DNA of 54,356 nt from Candidatus Berkelbacteria bacterium (GTDB taxonomy: Bacteria > Patescibacteriota > UBA1384 > 2-12-FULL-50-11), in assembly GCA_016213365.1 (NCBI GenBank), contig JACRAP010000016.1, positions 1-54,356 of the forward strand, given 5' to 3'. This document shows positions 34,312 through 42,125 of this stretch, one piece after another. The translations under genes were made by a program, and so were the position numbers. How positions within the stretch are numbered: position 1 is the first letter of the stretch; the number at the start of each line of letters is the position of its first letter. Under the pieces are notes generated by a model. The model saw only the letters and a program-made list of their open reading frames with translations. It did no database searches and had not been told where the DNA came from.

Positions 34312-35405
34312 TTTTTAAAAGTAGTTAATCTGTTTAGAATATAATTCCAGCCAAATACTAATACAACCGCGATTAATTTTGCGATATTGTAATGCCATTT
34401 TGCTAGATCTACTAAAAGATAAACGATTAGAAAGTTTATCGCTAAACCAACTACTGCTATTGTCATAAAGTTAGCTAATTTATTAAGTGATAATTTTGTT
34501 CCAAAGGAAAAGTAACTGTTTAAAATGTAGTTATTTATTGCGCCAACTATAAATCCGATTGTTACTGCCACATATAAATTAAAATCTAGTACTGCATAAA
34601 AAAGATTTAATACCATAAAATCAAGTGTTGTGCCGATCGCACCCACAAAAGCAAACCGAAGCACTAATTCAGGTTCGGATCGACTCACCTTTGAGTATTT
34701 ACCGCTCATTGAGTTTCTTTTAATCCTAAAAAGCTCTATTAAAGTTTTATGAAGAGCGTTTCGAGATTGAATCGTAGATTGATCGTCGTTTTTCCAAGTA
34801 ATTCCAACCTGTTTTACCGGTAAGTTCAATTCCTTGGCGATACGCAGGAGTTCCATATCAAACCCCCAACCAAAAACGGTTTGTTTTGAAAATATCTCGT
34901 TAGCGGCGTCGCGTCTAAACATTTTAAAACCGCACTGAGTGTCTTTAAACCCTGGTAAAATTAGTGCTTGTATTAATAAATTACTAACTCGCGAAATAAT
35001 TATTCGAGGCGTAGGTTGTTTTTTGATGATATTACTACCCGATATGTAACGCGAACCAATTATTACCGGATAGACGTCGGTAAACGGTTCCAGTTTATTC
35101 ATTTCTTCAATTGGGGTGGAGTTATCGGCGTCGGTATATAACACCCAATCGTTTTTAGATTCTTTTACTCCAAAATTTATCGCATAACCCTTACCCCTGT
35201 TTTTACCGTAACTAATTACCTTACAATTCTTGATACTCAATTTTTCAACAGTTTCTATGGTTTTATCTTTACTGCCGTCGTCAACAACAATTATCTCGTA
35301 ACTCAATTTCTTCTCTTTAAGAAATTGGTCAATTTTAATTAAGGTTTTTGTAATTCTTTTTTCTTCGTTATACGCCGGTACGATTACGGAAACACTTTTA
35401 ATCAT
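34308..35405 (-). CDS. DPM1-type GT2 glycosyltransferase fused to GtrA-like membrane domain
   Basis: 365 residues. Residues about 1-235: GT2 with VIVPAYNEEKRI, VVDDGSKDKT, YTDADNSTP and KDTQCGFKMFRR, matching dolichol/polyprenyl-phosphate mannose (glucose) synthases. Residues about 245-365: four-TM GtrA domain (FAFVGAIGTTLDF...), a candidate flippase for the polyprenyl-P-sugar. Together with the overlapping GT39 gene (8 nt), it forms a make-flip-transfer set for O-linked surface glycosylation. Confidence 0.92.
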   Translation of the reverse strand: MIKSVSVIVPAYNEEKRITKTLIKIDQFLKEKKLSYEIIVVDDGSKDKTIETVEKLSIKNCKVISYGKNRGKGYAINFGVKESKNDWVLYTDADNSTPIEEMNKLEPFTDVYPVIIGSRYISGSNIIKKQPTPRIIISRVSNLLIQALILPGFKDTQCGFKMFRRDAANEIFSKQTVFGWGFDMELLRIAKELNLPVKQVGITWKNDDQSTIQSRNALHKTLIELFRIKRNSMSGKYSKVSRSEPELVLRFAFVGAIGTTLDFMVLNLFYAVLDFNLYVAVTIGFIVGAINNYILNSYFSFGTKLSLNKLANFMTIAVVGLAINFLIVYLLVDLAKWHYNIAKLIAVVLVFGWNYILNRLTTFKN

Positions 35406-37083
35406 TTGTTTTACACACGAAAACAGCGTTTGAAATTATTTTGTTATCGCACGACGGAAATTGAAACTTATATCTTGTTGCGTAAATTGAAGCGCTAATA
35501 ATTACAGTATCCGATGTGCTTGGTTTGGTGCTTTCCAAAACTCTATAATCACCCAGGTAATAATCGAGGCCGTCCTTACCGAGCCAGCCGTAATCTATTA
35601 CAGGCGAAATGATGTTATTTTTTTGAATATAGTTTTTTATTCGCTTCAAGTCTTGCCCCCAGTCTAAATTTGAATCAGTTGCTATTTTGTAACCATTCCT
35701 TGCTCCGCCAGCTAATTCGTTAAAATATCCTAAATAAGTTGGGTATCCTATGATATAAATTCCCAAAGCCCAAATGCTCAATATCAATATAGGGGTTTTG
35801 TAATTTTTTATTTGAAGTATTCCCCAGGTGGAAAGTAGTATAAATAACGGCATTGTTGGCAAAATATGGCGGATACCGAGGTTGGCTTTTGAAATCATCG
35901 CAAATCCTAAAAATCCAATTCCAAAGATTGCTAGCGTCCAAATTAATAGCTTCTTTTCTTTTTTAATTATCGCCCAAAGGCCGATCGTAAAAGCAATCAA
36001 AAACGGTAGCGGCGACTTAACAAAAAATAGCAGTGGGAAATAATACCACCAACCGGTGTTGGAAACTTTACCGAGTAAATAACTGCTGTGTCCGCCGCCA
36101 GTATGGTTTAGTACTAATATCACACCTTTAATATAATTTAACGGCAATGTTACAAGGAGTGGTCGAACATTAGTGTAGATTTTATCTAACGTTTCATTTT
36201 TCTCTACATTAACTCTTTCGGGGCTGCTGTTAATAATTTCTTGCGTAATTGAGGTTGATCTAGGGGCAATATCGTCGTTAAAACCAAATCCCGCCCAAAT
36301 CACCGCCCAAATTACTACGGCTGTGATTAGTAATTTTGGTAGCATTTTCAACGATTTTTTTCTGGTTTTGTCGTAAGCGATTAAAAATATTAAACAACCA
36401 ATTATTATTGGGATCAGAATAATCGCCGTGTGTTTACTTAGTAATGCAAGCCCAAGCGCCAAACCAAAAATTATCGAGTTTAGGGCCGTTGGTTTTGTTA
36501 CAAATTTATAAGCAGTGATTACCGTGAGTAAGTAACTAAGCGCTAAAATCATATCCGTTGTAATTAAGTGTCCGTGGCCGTTAACGGTTGGATTGGTGGT
36601 AAATAGTGTGGTAGCTAGTAGCGCTCCCCAAACTCCAAAGATTTTTTTTGAAAATAGAAGCAGGGTAAGCGCAAGTAGCGCTGTAATTATAACTGTTGGG
36701 ATTCTTCCCCAAAAAATTAGTTGATCGGGATTGTTTTGGGAGGTATACATAAATTTGTCGCCCAGTACTCTATTCTCCGCCCAAGAATCGTAAAAAGTAT
36801 TATCACTTTTTTGCCAAAGCGTATCGTAATCCTTGGGTAGATTTGGAGTTATAAATAAAAGCGGGATCGCCGACAATGTTTTTAATAGCGGTGGGTGTTC
36901 GGGGTTGAATCTGTAATCGCGTTCAATTAAATATGTGTAGCCCGCAAATAAGTGGATGGCTTCGTCGGTTGTTGGTGAGTCGTCGCGAGCGAGTTTTAGT
37001 TGCACAGCAAATTGAATAAATATCAGTAATAAACAACAGGATAAAATTAGTTTTGGGGAGATTTTTTTTACTAAAAAAACCAT
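35398..37083 (-). CDS. GT39/PMT-family polyprenyl-P-sugar glycosyltransferase (GT-C)
   Basis: 561 residues, around 11-12 TMs. The first extracellular loop carries the GT-C acidic pair TTDEAIHLFAGYTY and NPEHPPLLK, typical of PMT/ArnT-like enzymes. The C-terminal part has NLDWGQDLKRIKNYI. These enzymes move a sugar from polyprenyl phosphate to a protein or lipid outside the cell. The upstream pseudopilin and exported proteins are candidate acceptors, by inference. Confidence 0.88.
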   Translation of the reverse strand: MVFLVKKISPKLILSCCLLLIFIQFAVQLKLARDDSPTTDEAIHLFAGYTYLIERDYRFNPEHPPLLKTLSAIPLLFITPNLPKDYDTLWQKSDNTFYDSWAENRVLGDKFMYTSQNNPDQLIFWGRIPTVIITALLALTLLLFSKKIFGVWGALLATTLFTTNPTVNGHGHLITTDMILALSYLLTVITAYKFVTKPTALNSIIFGLALGLALLSKHTAIILIPIIIGCLIFLIAYDKTRKKSLKMLPKLLITAVVIWAVIWAGFGFNDDIAPRSTSITQEIINSSPERVNVEKNETLDKIYTNVRPLLVTLPLNYIKGVILVLNHTGGGHSSYLLGKVSNTGWWYYFPLLFFVKSPLPFLIAFTIGLWAIIKKEKKLLIWTLAIFGIGFLGFAMISKANLGIRHILPTMPLFILLSTWGILQIKNYKTPILILSIWALGIYIIGYPTYLGYFNELAGGARNGYKIATDSNLDWGQDLKRIKNYIQKNNIISPVIDYGWLGKDGLDYYLGDYRVLESTKPSTSDTVIISASIYATRYKFQFPSCDNKIISNAVFVCKTND

Positions 37084-37089
37084 CGCCCT

Positions 37090-37695
37090 TTAATTATTTT
37101 TGCCGCTTAATAATTTGTAGTTATGGCTGCAAAGTGAATCGTTAACTTGATCGCAAAGCGAAATATCATCTAAGGCATAACCCCAACTACTTAATGTACT
37201 ACTTTCTTGTGTAACATTAGTATTTACGTTATTTATTCGCTCAACTAACGCCATTAACATGTATTCAGATTTTGGCGAAAGGGAAGGGGCGTTTTTTACA
37301 AAATATAGATATTCGCCTTTGTGGGCAGAAGCAGTGGCGAGCGAAGTACAATCATTACCGCTTTGATTTAACTTACTAAGGGGATCTCTTGGGAAATTCT
37401 GTATAAACGATGGCCATATACCACGATAATTATTTACGCAATTAAATGTTCCTGGCGCCAGTTGATATTCCGCCAATGTAATTTGGTTCGAACCACTATA
37501 AAATGCAGGGAAAGATTTTATGTCTAAGTAATAAAGTTCGATTGCGCTTTTTATATTATTCAAATCACTTATTCGTTGTTGGTCGCGAGTACGCTTTAAG
37601 GCAACGCTGTACGCATAGCCACTAATACCAATTAAAATAGAAAAAACCATAATTACAGTTAGTACTTCAATTATAGTAAATCCCCCACGTCTCAT
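37090..37695 (-). CDS. type IV pilin-like pseudopilin
   Basis: 201 residues. The prepilin peptidase/N-methylation motif is RRGG-FTIIEV with Glu at mature position 5 and a hydrophobic helix (about 6-27). The globular part has four Cys (NCVNN, DCTS, LCDQ, LCSHN) that could form two disulfides. It is a minor pilin or pseudopilin of a type IV pilus/transformation apparatus; other pilus genes are not in the window. Located between FNR-like and GT39 genes in the same operon. Confidence 0.88.
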   Translation of the reverse strand: MRRGGFTIIEVLTVIMVFSILIGISGYAYSVALKRTRDQQRISDLNNIKSAIELYYLDIKSFPAFYSGSNQITLAEYQLAPGTFNCVNNYRGIWPSFIQNFPRDPLSKLNQSGNDCTSLATASAHKGEYLYFVKNAPSLSPKSEYMLMALVERINNVNTNVTQESSTLSSWGYALDDISLCDQVNDSLCSHNYKLLSGKNN

Positions 37696-37730
37696 ATTCT
37701 TACTATTGCAAACTATTATTCTTTTCTCAA

Positions 37731-38375
37731 CTAGTAGCCGATAAAATCTTCAGTTTTAATTTTAGATTCCTCAATTTTTAAGTTTTCAAGCATCAGTAAA
37801 ACACCGCTTATGAAAGCGCTACTTCCGCAAATATAAAATTCCTTGTCTCTGTACGGCGCTAAGTCGTTAGTATTTATCCTGCGATTAATAAATTTTGATT
37901 TTTCTTTTGTAATAAATATTTTGCCGTATTTCTTTATCTCTTCTAAATACGGCGCAGAATCATTAGTACTAAAACTAAATAATCCAGCTTTTGGTATAGA
38001 AGTTTGTGTGCGAATAATGCTTAATATCGGCGCTACACCAACACCGCCGGCGATAAAGACACTTTTTGCCACATCTTTACAGGTGAATTTTCCTTTTGGC
38101 TGTGTAATTGATAGCTCATCACCCTCTTTTAAGTTTTTTAAATTATTCTTAAATGCCGTTATACCCTGCTTAAATAAAAATTTTATAGTTGGGTCGTTTG
38201 GGGATGATAATATAGACAGCGATCTGGTATCCCCCATATTATCGGAAAGTTTAGGGTTGATTATCTGCAAATCTACGTATTGCCCAGCAATAAAATCAAA
38301 ACCAAGTGGCTTAGTAATCTCTAACTCAAAAATTTCTTGAGCAATATTTATCAATTTAACGGTGCGGCAACGCAT
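37731..38375 (-). CDS. ferredoxin-NADP reductase-like FAD/NAD(P) oxidoreductase
   Basis: 214 residues. FAD-binding barrel with AGQYVDLQI and RSLSILSSPND (the RxxS motif), then the NAD(P) domain with FIAGGVGVAPILSIIR and YICGSSAFI. No iron-sulfur domain is fused, so the redox partner is unknown. The ATG is 2 nt after the encoded CCA of tRNA-Glu, without room for a Shine-Dalgarno, implying translation of an mRNA made by tRNA 3' processing or of a tRNA-mRNA cotranscript. Confidence 0.88.
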   Translation of the reverse strand: MRCRTVKLINIAQEIFELEITKPLGFDFIAGQYVDLQIINPKLSDNMGDTRSLSILSSPNDPTIKFLFKQGITAFKNNLKNLKEGDELSITQPKGKFTCKDVAKSVFIAGGVGVAPILSIIRTQTSIPKAGLFSFSTNDSAPYLEEIKKYGKIFITKEKSKFINRRINTNDLAPYRDKEFYICGSSAFISGVLLMLENLKIEESKIKTEDFIGY

Positions 38376-38377
38376 TG

Positions 38378-38454
38378 TGGCGGTCCCAACCGGATTCGAA
38401 CCGGTGATTTTCTGGATGAAAACCAGATGTCCTAGGCCTCTAGACGATGGGACC
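38378..38454 (-). tRNA. tRNA-Glu(TTC) with encoded CCA
   Basis: 77 nt including CCA. Acceptor GGTCCCA (complement of 38448-38454) pairs with TGGGACC (complement of 38382-38388), discriminator G, then CCA at 38380-38378. Anticodon loop TTTTCAT, anticodon TTC. It is the only tRNA in the window with a genomically encoded CCA. It heads the minus-strand glycosylation operon. Confidence 0.96.
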
Positions 38455-38497
38455 AGTTAGTAAATTTTACCCTTTTTTGGCTAATTTATAAAGACTG

Positions 38498-38526
38498 TTG
38501 ACAATAATATCTATTTCGCACATGCT
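38498..38526 (+). promoter_or_regulatory. candidate promoter of the exported-protein triplet
   Basis: A perfect TTGACA, 17-nt spacer, then a weak CATGCT ending 6 nt before the ATG at 38533. This is the same -10 to ATG distance as in other predicted leaderless genes. Confidence 0.45.
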
Positions 38527-38532
38527 GAATAT

Positions 38533-39327
38533 ATGAAAAATATTTCTATTGGGAACAAGGTTATTTTTAAGTCCATTTTACTTTCAGCGTTAATTGCAGT
38601 AGCGGTATTTTCAATAAGCAGTGGAAAAAAATTATTACCACAATCTGCAAGTGCTCAAACCTCTACACAGGCCTATACCAGTACCTGGAAAGCACAAGAA
38701 TTAATAGTTGCAAGACTAAAATCGGTTGGCACTGATAGTTCTAAAGCAGAATGTGAAGCTAAAAATCAAAGTTATGGAGCTTTCCCAAATCCAGATAACT
38801 CCGAAGCCGTAATAGGTATTGCTTCGTGGGAAGTAAAGGGCTCGGTTGATGGCGGTCAAGCATTTAAAGAAAAGTGGACTGTACCAAGTACCATGCCTCA
38901 ATATTACGGATATACTCCAGGGGTTTGGACTCCAGTTAAAGTAGGGGGTTTAATAATTGGGTACCTTTGTACTGGTGGTAGTCAGATAAAGGTTGTGCCA
39001 CAAGAATATAACACCGATTGGGTTTATGGATACTTAAACAACAACAGCTTAATTAGATCGGCAATTGAATTTAGAAAAGAACCAGTTGGTGGAACATTTA
39101 CTAACTCACACGTAGATCCGGACAGGGTTTCAAGTTTTGGGCTAGGTACTTCTTGTCAGGATACAAACAGGTGTATATTTTCAACTGGGTCTTACGGGTT
39201 TAACACTTGGCACGAGTTTGAGGAAGCTGGCAACGGAAAAATACTTAATGCAGGGATTTTAATGCCGTTGAAATGGGTCGTTACAGGAACGCTTTGCGAA
39301 AGCAAGACTGATGCGTCTTGTAATTAG
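38533..39327 (+). CDS. exported protein, unknown function (triplet gene 1)
   Basis: 264 residues. N-terminal signal (about 12-42, SASAQ at the end), then a mature domain rich in Trp, Gly, Tyr and Ser. It has five Cys (AECEAK, LCTGG, SCQDTNRC, LCESK, SCN) suggesting disulfides. No family recognised. It overlaps the next gene by 17 nt, so the three genes 38533-40374 are translated together. Confidence 0.7.
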   Translation: MKNISIGNKVIFKSILLSALIAVAVFSISSGKKLLPQSASAQTSTQAYTSTWKAQELIVARLKSVGTDSSKAECEAKNQSYGAFPNPDNSEAVIGIASWEVKGSVDGGQAFKEKWTVPSTMPQYYGYTPGVWTPVKVGGLIIGYLCTGGSQIKVVPQEYNTDWVYGYLNNNSLIRSAIEFRKEPVGGTFTNSHVDPDRVSSFGLGTSCQDTNRCIFSTGSYGFNTWHEFEEAGNGKILNAGILMPLKWVVTGTLCESKTDASCN

Positions 39328-39580
39328 TAAAAATAAGTTAAACTTATTTGATAGTATAATAAACACTATCTTAATTATTGCGTTAATTTTTTTAGTAATT
39401 TATTTTACTGATAATAATAACTTGGTTTTACCCAAATCATCCATGACAGAACGTGAACTAGCGATTGCAAAAGCTAAACAAGAGGGTAAAAAAACTTATC
39501 AATACCACAGTAGCTTTATACCGGGAATTGGGGTTGTTGATGCAGACAATATTCGTAAACAATTTAATTCAAATAAATGA
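39311..39580 (+). CDS. small single-TM protein, unknown function (triplet gene 2)
   Basis: 89 residues. A TM at about 14-32 (IINTILIIALIFLVIYF) is followed by a short extracytoplasmic tail with TERELAIAKAKQEGKK. It overlaps both neighbours (17 nt and 4 nt). Unknown family. Confidence 0.65.
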   Translation: MRLVISKNKLNLFDSIINTILIIALIFLVIYFTDNNNLVLPKSSMTERELAIAKAKQEGKKTYQYHSSFIPGIGVVDADNIRKQFNSNK

Positions 39581-40374
39581 ATAAACTAAACTCCCTAACA
39601 AGTAAAATAATTTACGGCTTAATAATTTTTACTGTTATTACATCTTCAATAATTCTAATAATTAATTCAAAATACGACGCCGCGGGAGGGGTTACTGCCT
39701 GTAGTAAATTTGACCCCGCATTTCCTAACAAAGTAAACGAACAGGGTGCCTCAATATTTTACGGTGCACGCGATGCGTTTATCGCTCAAAAACCCCAACT
39801 TTCTGCCGTAGCAGATAATGCTGTCGATTATGCCAGGTCTCGTCCGGCATACGTGAAATTATTAAACGAATGGCTTAACGGCAATCAAACAGACGACCAA
39901 GCTAGTAAAATTTACGCCGCTTATAAGGCGGGGATCGATGAGTATTTTGGGCTTGATACAATCAAAACTAAAATTGATGTAATCCTTGAAGCTCCGCGAG
40001 CAATCGCAAAATCCAAAACTGATGCTTTTAGTTATGCAGGGCTTGATAATTATTGCGGCGAAGGAACTTTCTCGTCTACAGATTCACAATTAGACTATCG
40101 ACAAAACTGGCAACTGGTAACAGATAGACCTGTTGGAGCAAACTTTAAGGCATCTATCGATGTAACGGCGCTAGTAATCGGCTCAAACCAAGGATATTAC
40201 GACAGTATCAATTCCACTTTCGGCAGTTTCGCAACTAAAATATCGGAACTCGGTAATTGGTATAACGACAGACTAACCTTCAAAAACGGCGATAAAATAA
40301 TTTTGCGCGCCACTATCTCAATTAAAGGGATTAAAGATTTCGGCGCAAGTTATAAAATCAAATTTAATCTGTAA
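39577..40374 (+). CDS. exported protein, unknown function (triplet gene 3)
   Basis: 265 residues. TM or signal anchor at about 10-29, then a helical region (about 50-140) followed by a beta-rich C-terminal half (KASIDVTALVIGSNQGYYDS, GDKIILRATISIKGI). Two Cys only (ACSKF, YCGEG). No family recognised. The overlap with gene 2 is 4 nt (ATGA). Confidence 0.65.
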   Translation: MNKLNSLTSKIIYGLIIFTVITSSIILIINSKYDAAGGVTACSKFDPAFPNKVNEQGASIFYGARDAFIAQKPQLSAVADNAVDYARSRPAYVKLLNEWLNGNQTDDQASKIYAAYKAGIDEYFGLDTIKTKIDVILEAPRAIAKSKTDAFSYAGLDNYCGEGTFSSTDSQLDYRQNWQLVTDRPVGANFKASIDVTALVIGSNQGYYDSINSTFGSFATKISELGNWYNDRLTFKNGDKIILRATISIKGIKDFGASYKIKFNL

Positions 40375-40380
40375 TTACGG

Positions 40381-40386
40381 TATAAT
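40381..40386 (+). promoter_or_regulatory. consensus -10 (TATAAT) of deacetylase gene
   Basis: TATAAT ends exactly 6 nt before the ATG at 40393, so the transcript should be leaderless. No clear -35 at the expected distance. Confidence 0.5.
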
Positions 40387-40392
40387 TGCTAT

Positions 40393-41244
40393 ATGTTACG
40401 CATAATTTTATGGGGCTTGGCCCTGATTTTATTAACATTAAATATTTTAATTTTTTCTGGTGTAATGCCGCTAGACAATATTCAGGTAGTTGAAGAAAAA
40501 ACTAATACCAAGCTCGCCGAACCGTATAACCAAACCCCAGAGGCAACAGAAAGTAAAAACGCCCAATTTTTTGTACCGATTTTAATGTATCACTATATTA
40601 AAGACTACAATAACCCAAGCGATCCGCTGGGTGTACAGTTAAGTGTTTCGCCAGCAACGCTTGAAAAGCAATTTGAGTTAATAAAAATACTCGGTTACCA
40701 ACCGATAACGCTTCAAGATTTTGCCGCAAAAAAATATACTAATAATTCAATCATACTTACTTTCGACGACGGTTATATCGACCATTACACCAACGCCCTG
40801 CCGCTACTTCAGAAATACAATTACAGGGCTTCGTTTTTTATCGTTAGCTCGTTTGTGGGGCGATCTGGCTATATGAACGCTAATCAAATTCAAGAGCTGG
40901 TTGATGCGGGAATGGAAGTGGGTGGCCACTCGATTAGTCATAAAAACCTAGCTAGTTTGAGTTTTGAAGATGCAATTTATGACATTAGTACCAGTATCCG
41001 TAATCGGGAATTAGTTTTTGCTTATCCATCTGGAAAATACTCCGAGCAGACACTTGATATCGTTAGTTCGCTTGGTATCGTCGCTTCTGTTACTACAAAC
41101 CTGGGTGTTGCAACCGAAAAAAGCAACTTGCAAGAGTTACCGCGAATTCGAGTTAAGGAATACACAGACTTAACTAAGCGCATTAACGAAGAAATCGCTA
41201 TAGCCAAAAGCACACTCAAACCTTCCCAGAGAAGTAAAGATTAG
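40393..41244 (+). CDS. membrane-anchored polysaccharide deacetylase (CE4/NodB)
   Basis: 283 residues. N-terminal TM (about 4-24), then the NodB homology domain: PILMYHYIK, catalytic/metal motif TFDDGY (D125, D126) and the metal-binding H179-S-I-S-H183, followed by FAYPSGKYSEQTLD. It is likely to N-deacetylate peptidoglycan or another amino-sugar polymer outside the membrane, which would fit the wall-remodelling genes of the window. Confidence 0.9.
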   Translation: MLRIILWGLALILLTLNILIFSGVMPLDNIQVVEEKTNTKLAEPYNQTPEATESKNAQFFVPILMYHYIKDYNNPSDPLGVQLSVSPATLEKQFELIKILGYQPITLQDFAAKKYTNNSIILTFDDGYIDHYTNALPLLQKYNYRASFFIVSSFVGRSGYMNANQIQELVDAGMEVGGHSISHKNLASLSFEDAIYDISTSIRNRELVFAYPSGKYSEQTLDIVSSLGIVASVTTNLGVATEKSNLQELPRIRVKEYTDLTKRINEEIAIAKSTLKPSQRSKD

Positions 41245-41261
41245 GTAGAATTACCCTAGTA

Positions 41262-41305
41262 GCGCTCGTAGCTTTTCGCCGGCTGGCGAAGGTAGAGCAC
41301 TATCT
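41262..41305 (+). repeat. partial 5' copy of tRNA-Val with a hairpin in the D-loop
   Basis: GCGCTCGTAGC (41262-41272) equals the first 11 bases of the tRNA at 41307, and GGTAGAGCAC occurs again after it. Between them the D-loop TCAGC of the real gene is replaced by a hairpin (TTCGCC/GGCGAA). A TAGAAT -10 box ends at 41251, 10 nt before this copy, so the copy occupies the place expected for the tRNA start. Confidence 0.7.
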
Positions 41306-41306
41306 T

Positions 41307-41378
41307 GCGCTCGTAGCTCAGCGGTAGAGCACTTCCTTGACGTGGAAGGGGTCTTCAGTTCGATCCTGAACGGGCGCA
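41307..41378 (+). tRNA. tRNA-Val(GAC)
   Basis: 72 nt. Acceptor GCGCTCG (41307-41313) pairs with CGGGCGC (41371-41377) with one T-G pair, discriminator A41378. Anticodon stem CTTCC/GGAAG, loop TTGACGT, anticodon GAC. No encoded CCA. Partial copies of both ends flank it. Confidence 0.95.
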
Positions 41379-41485
41379 CATGAAAGGAGAAATAAGGATC
41401 GAACAGTTCGATATCGAGCGAAGCATTGCTAAGCGAGATATCCCAGCAAAGATTTTGCTGGGATCCTGAACGGGCGCACATGAAA
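41362..41485 (+). repeat. 24-bp direct repeat of the tRNA-Val 3' end, 100 bp apart, enclosing palindromic insert
   Basis: 41362-41385 and 41462-41485 are identical over 24 bp (GATCCTGAACGGGCGCAC plus ATGAAA), exactly 100 bp apart. The spacer contains ATCGAAC/GTTCGAT, an imperfect GATATC...GATATC hairpin, and an 11-bp stem ATCCCAGCAAA/TTTGCTGGGAT that abuts the second copy. The ATG in the second copy is the cyclophilin start codon. Confidence 0.85.
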
Positions 41486-42052
41486 AACACAACCATAATT
41501 ATCGGTGTAATTATATTAATAATCGGTGGGTTCTTATTGTTCCCTAAAAATAATAGCGAAGGAGAAAAAAGAAATATGTCAGATCCAACAACGTTCGAAA
41601 AAATATCGGCAACTTCAGCGGTAATAAAAACCGAAAAAGGCAACATTGCGATTGAACTTTACCCACAAGACGCACCAAAAACCGTAACCAATTTTGCAAC
41701 GCTCGCAAAAAACGGCTACTACAACACTTTAACTTTTCACCGTGTTGAGGCCGGATTTGTAATTCAGGGCGGCGACCCTAACGGCAACGGAACCGGTGGT
41801 GTATCTGTTTACGGCAACAAATTTGAAGACGAACTCGACCCAAAAACCGAATCCTATAAAAACGGTTACAAAGAAGGCGTAGTTGCGATGGCCAACGCCG
41901 GCCCAAATACTAACGGCAGTCAATTCTTTATAATGCTTGCCGACAATCCGCTTCAAAACGCTTATACGATTTTCGGAAAAGTAATTAGCGGAATAGATGT
42001 TGTAAAAAAGATTGAAGTTGGCGATAAGATATTAACGATCGAAGTTAAATAA
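41480..42052 (+). CDS. membrane-anchored cyclophilin-type peptidyl-prolyl isomerase
   Basis: 190 residues from ATG 41480, the start giving a clean N-terminal TM (about 4-21); an in-frame TTG 18 codons upstream would translate the repeat insert. Cyclophilin domain: FHRVEAGFVIQGGDPNGNGTGG, GVVAMANAGPNTNGSQFFIML and YTIFGKVISG. It catalyses prolyl isomerisation, here on the outer face of the membrane, as a folding factor for exported proteins. Its start codon is inside the duplicated tRNA-Val tail. Confidence 0.94.
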   Translation: MKNTTIIIGVIILIIGGFLLFPKNNSEGEKRNMSDPTTFEKISATSAVIKTEKGNIAIELYPQDAPKTVTNFATLAKNGYYNTLTFHRVEAGFVIQGGDPNGNGTGGVSVYGNKFEDELDPKTESYKNGYKEGVVAMANAGPNTNGSQFFIMLADNPLQNAYTIFGKVISGIDVVKKIEVGDKILTIEVK

Positions 42053-42070
42053 TTACTACTAGAAACTACT

Positions 42071-42099
42071 AGAAAAGGAGCAAGTTTTGCTCCTTTTCT
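42071..42099. terminator. bidirectional intrinsic terminator between cyclophilin and XRE-Hsp20
   Basis: AGAAAAGGAGCAA (42071-42083) is the exact reverse complement of 42087-42099 with a 3-nt loop. The purine/pyrimidine arms give T-rich tails on both strands, suitable for both converging genes. Confidence 0.75.
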
Positions 42100-42125
42100 G
42101 CTATCACTATATATTTTGCGCGTAA

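Noticed and set aside
37843-38340. 165-codon plus-strand frame antisense to the FNR-like gene
   Set aside because: The minus strand carries clear FAD and NAD(P) motifs; the plus frame has none.
41380-41466. 28-codon frame starting at the original ATGAAA after tRNA-Val
   Set aside because: It reads through the palindromic insert and stops at the second tRNA copy. Probably chance continuation of the duplicated start codon, although translation cannot be excluded.
41362-41485. Classical integrase attachment site (attL/attR) at tRNA-Val
   Set aside because: The interval between repeats is only 76 bp and holds no integrase or cargo, and the same pattern occurs on the 5' side; it does not fit a genomic island.
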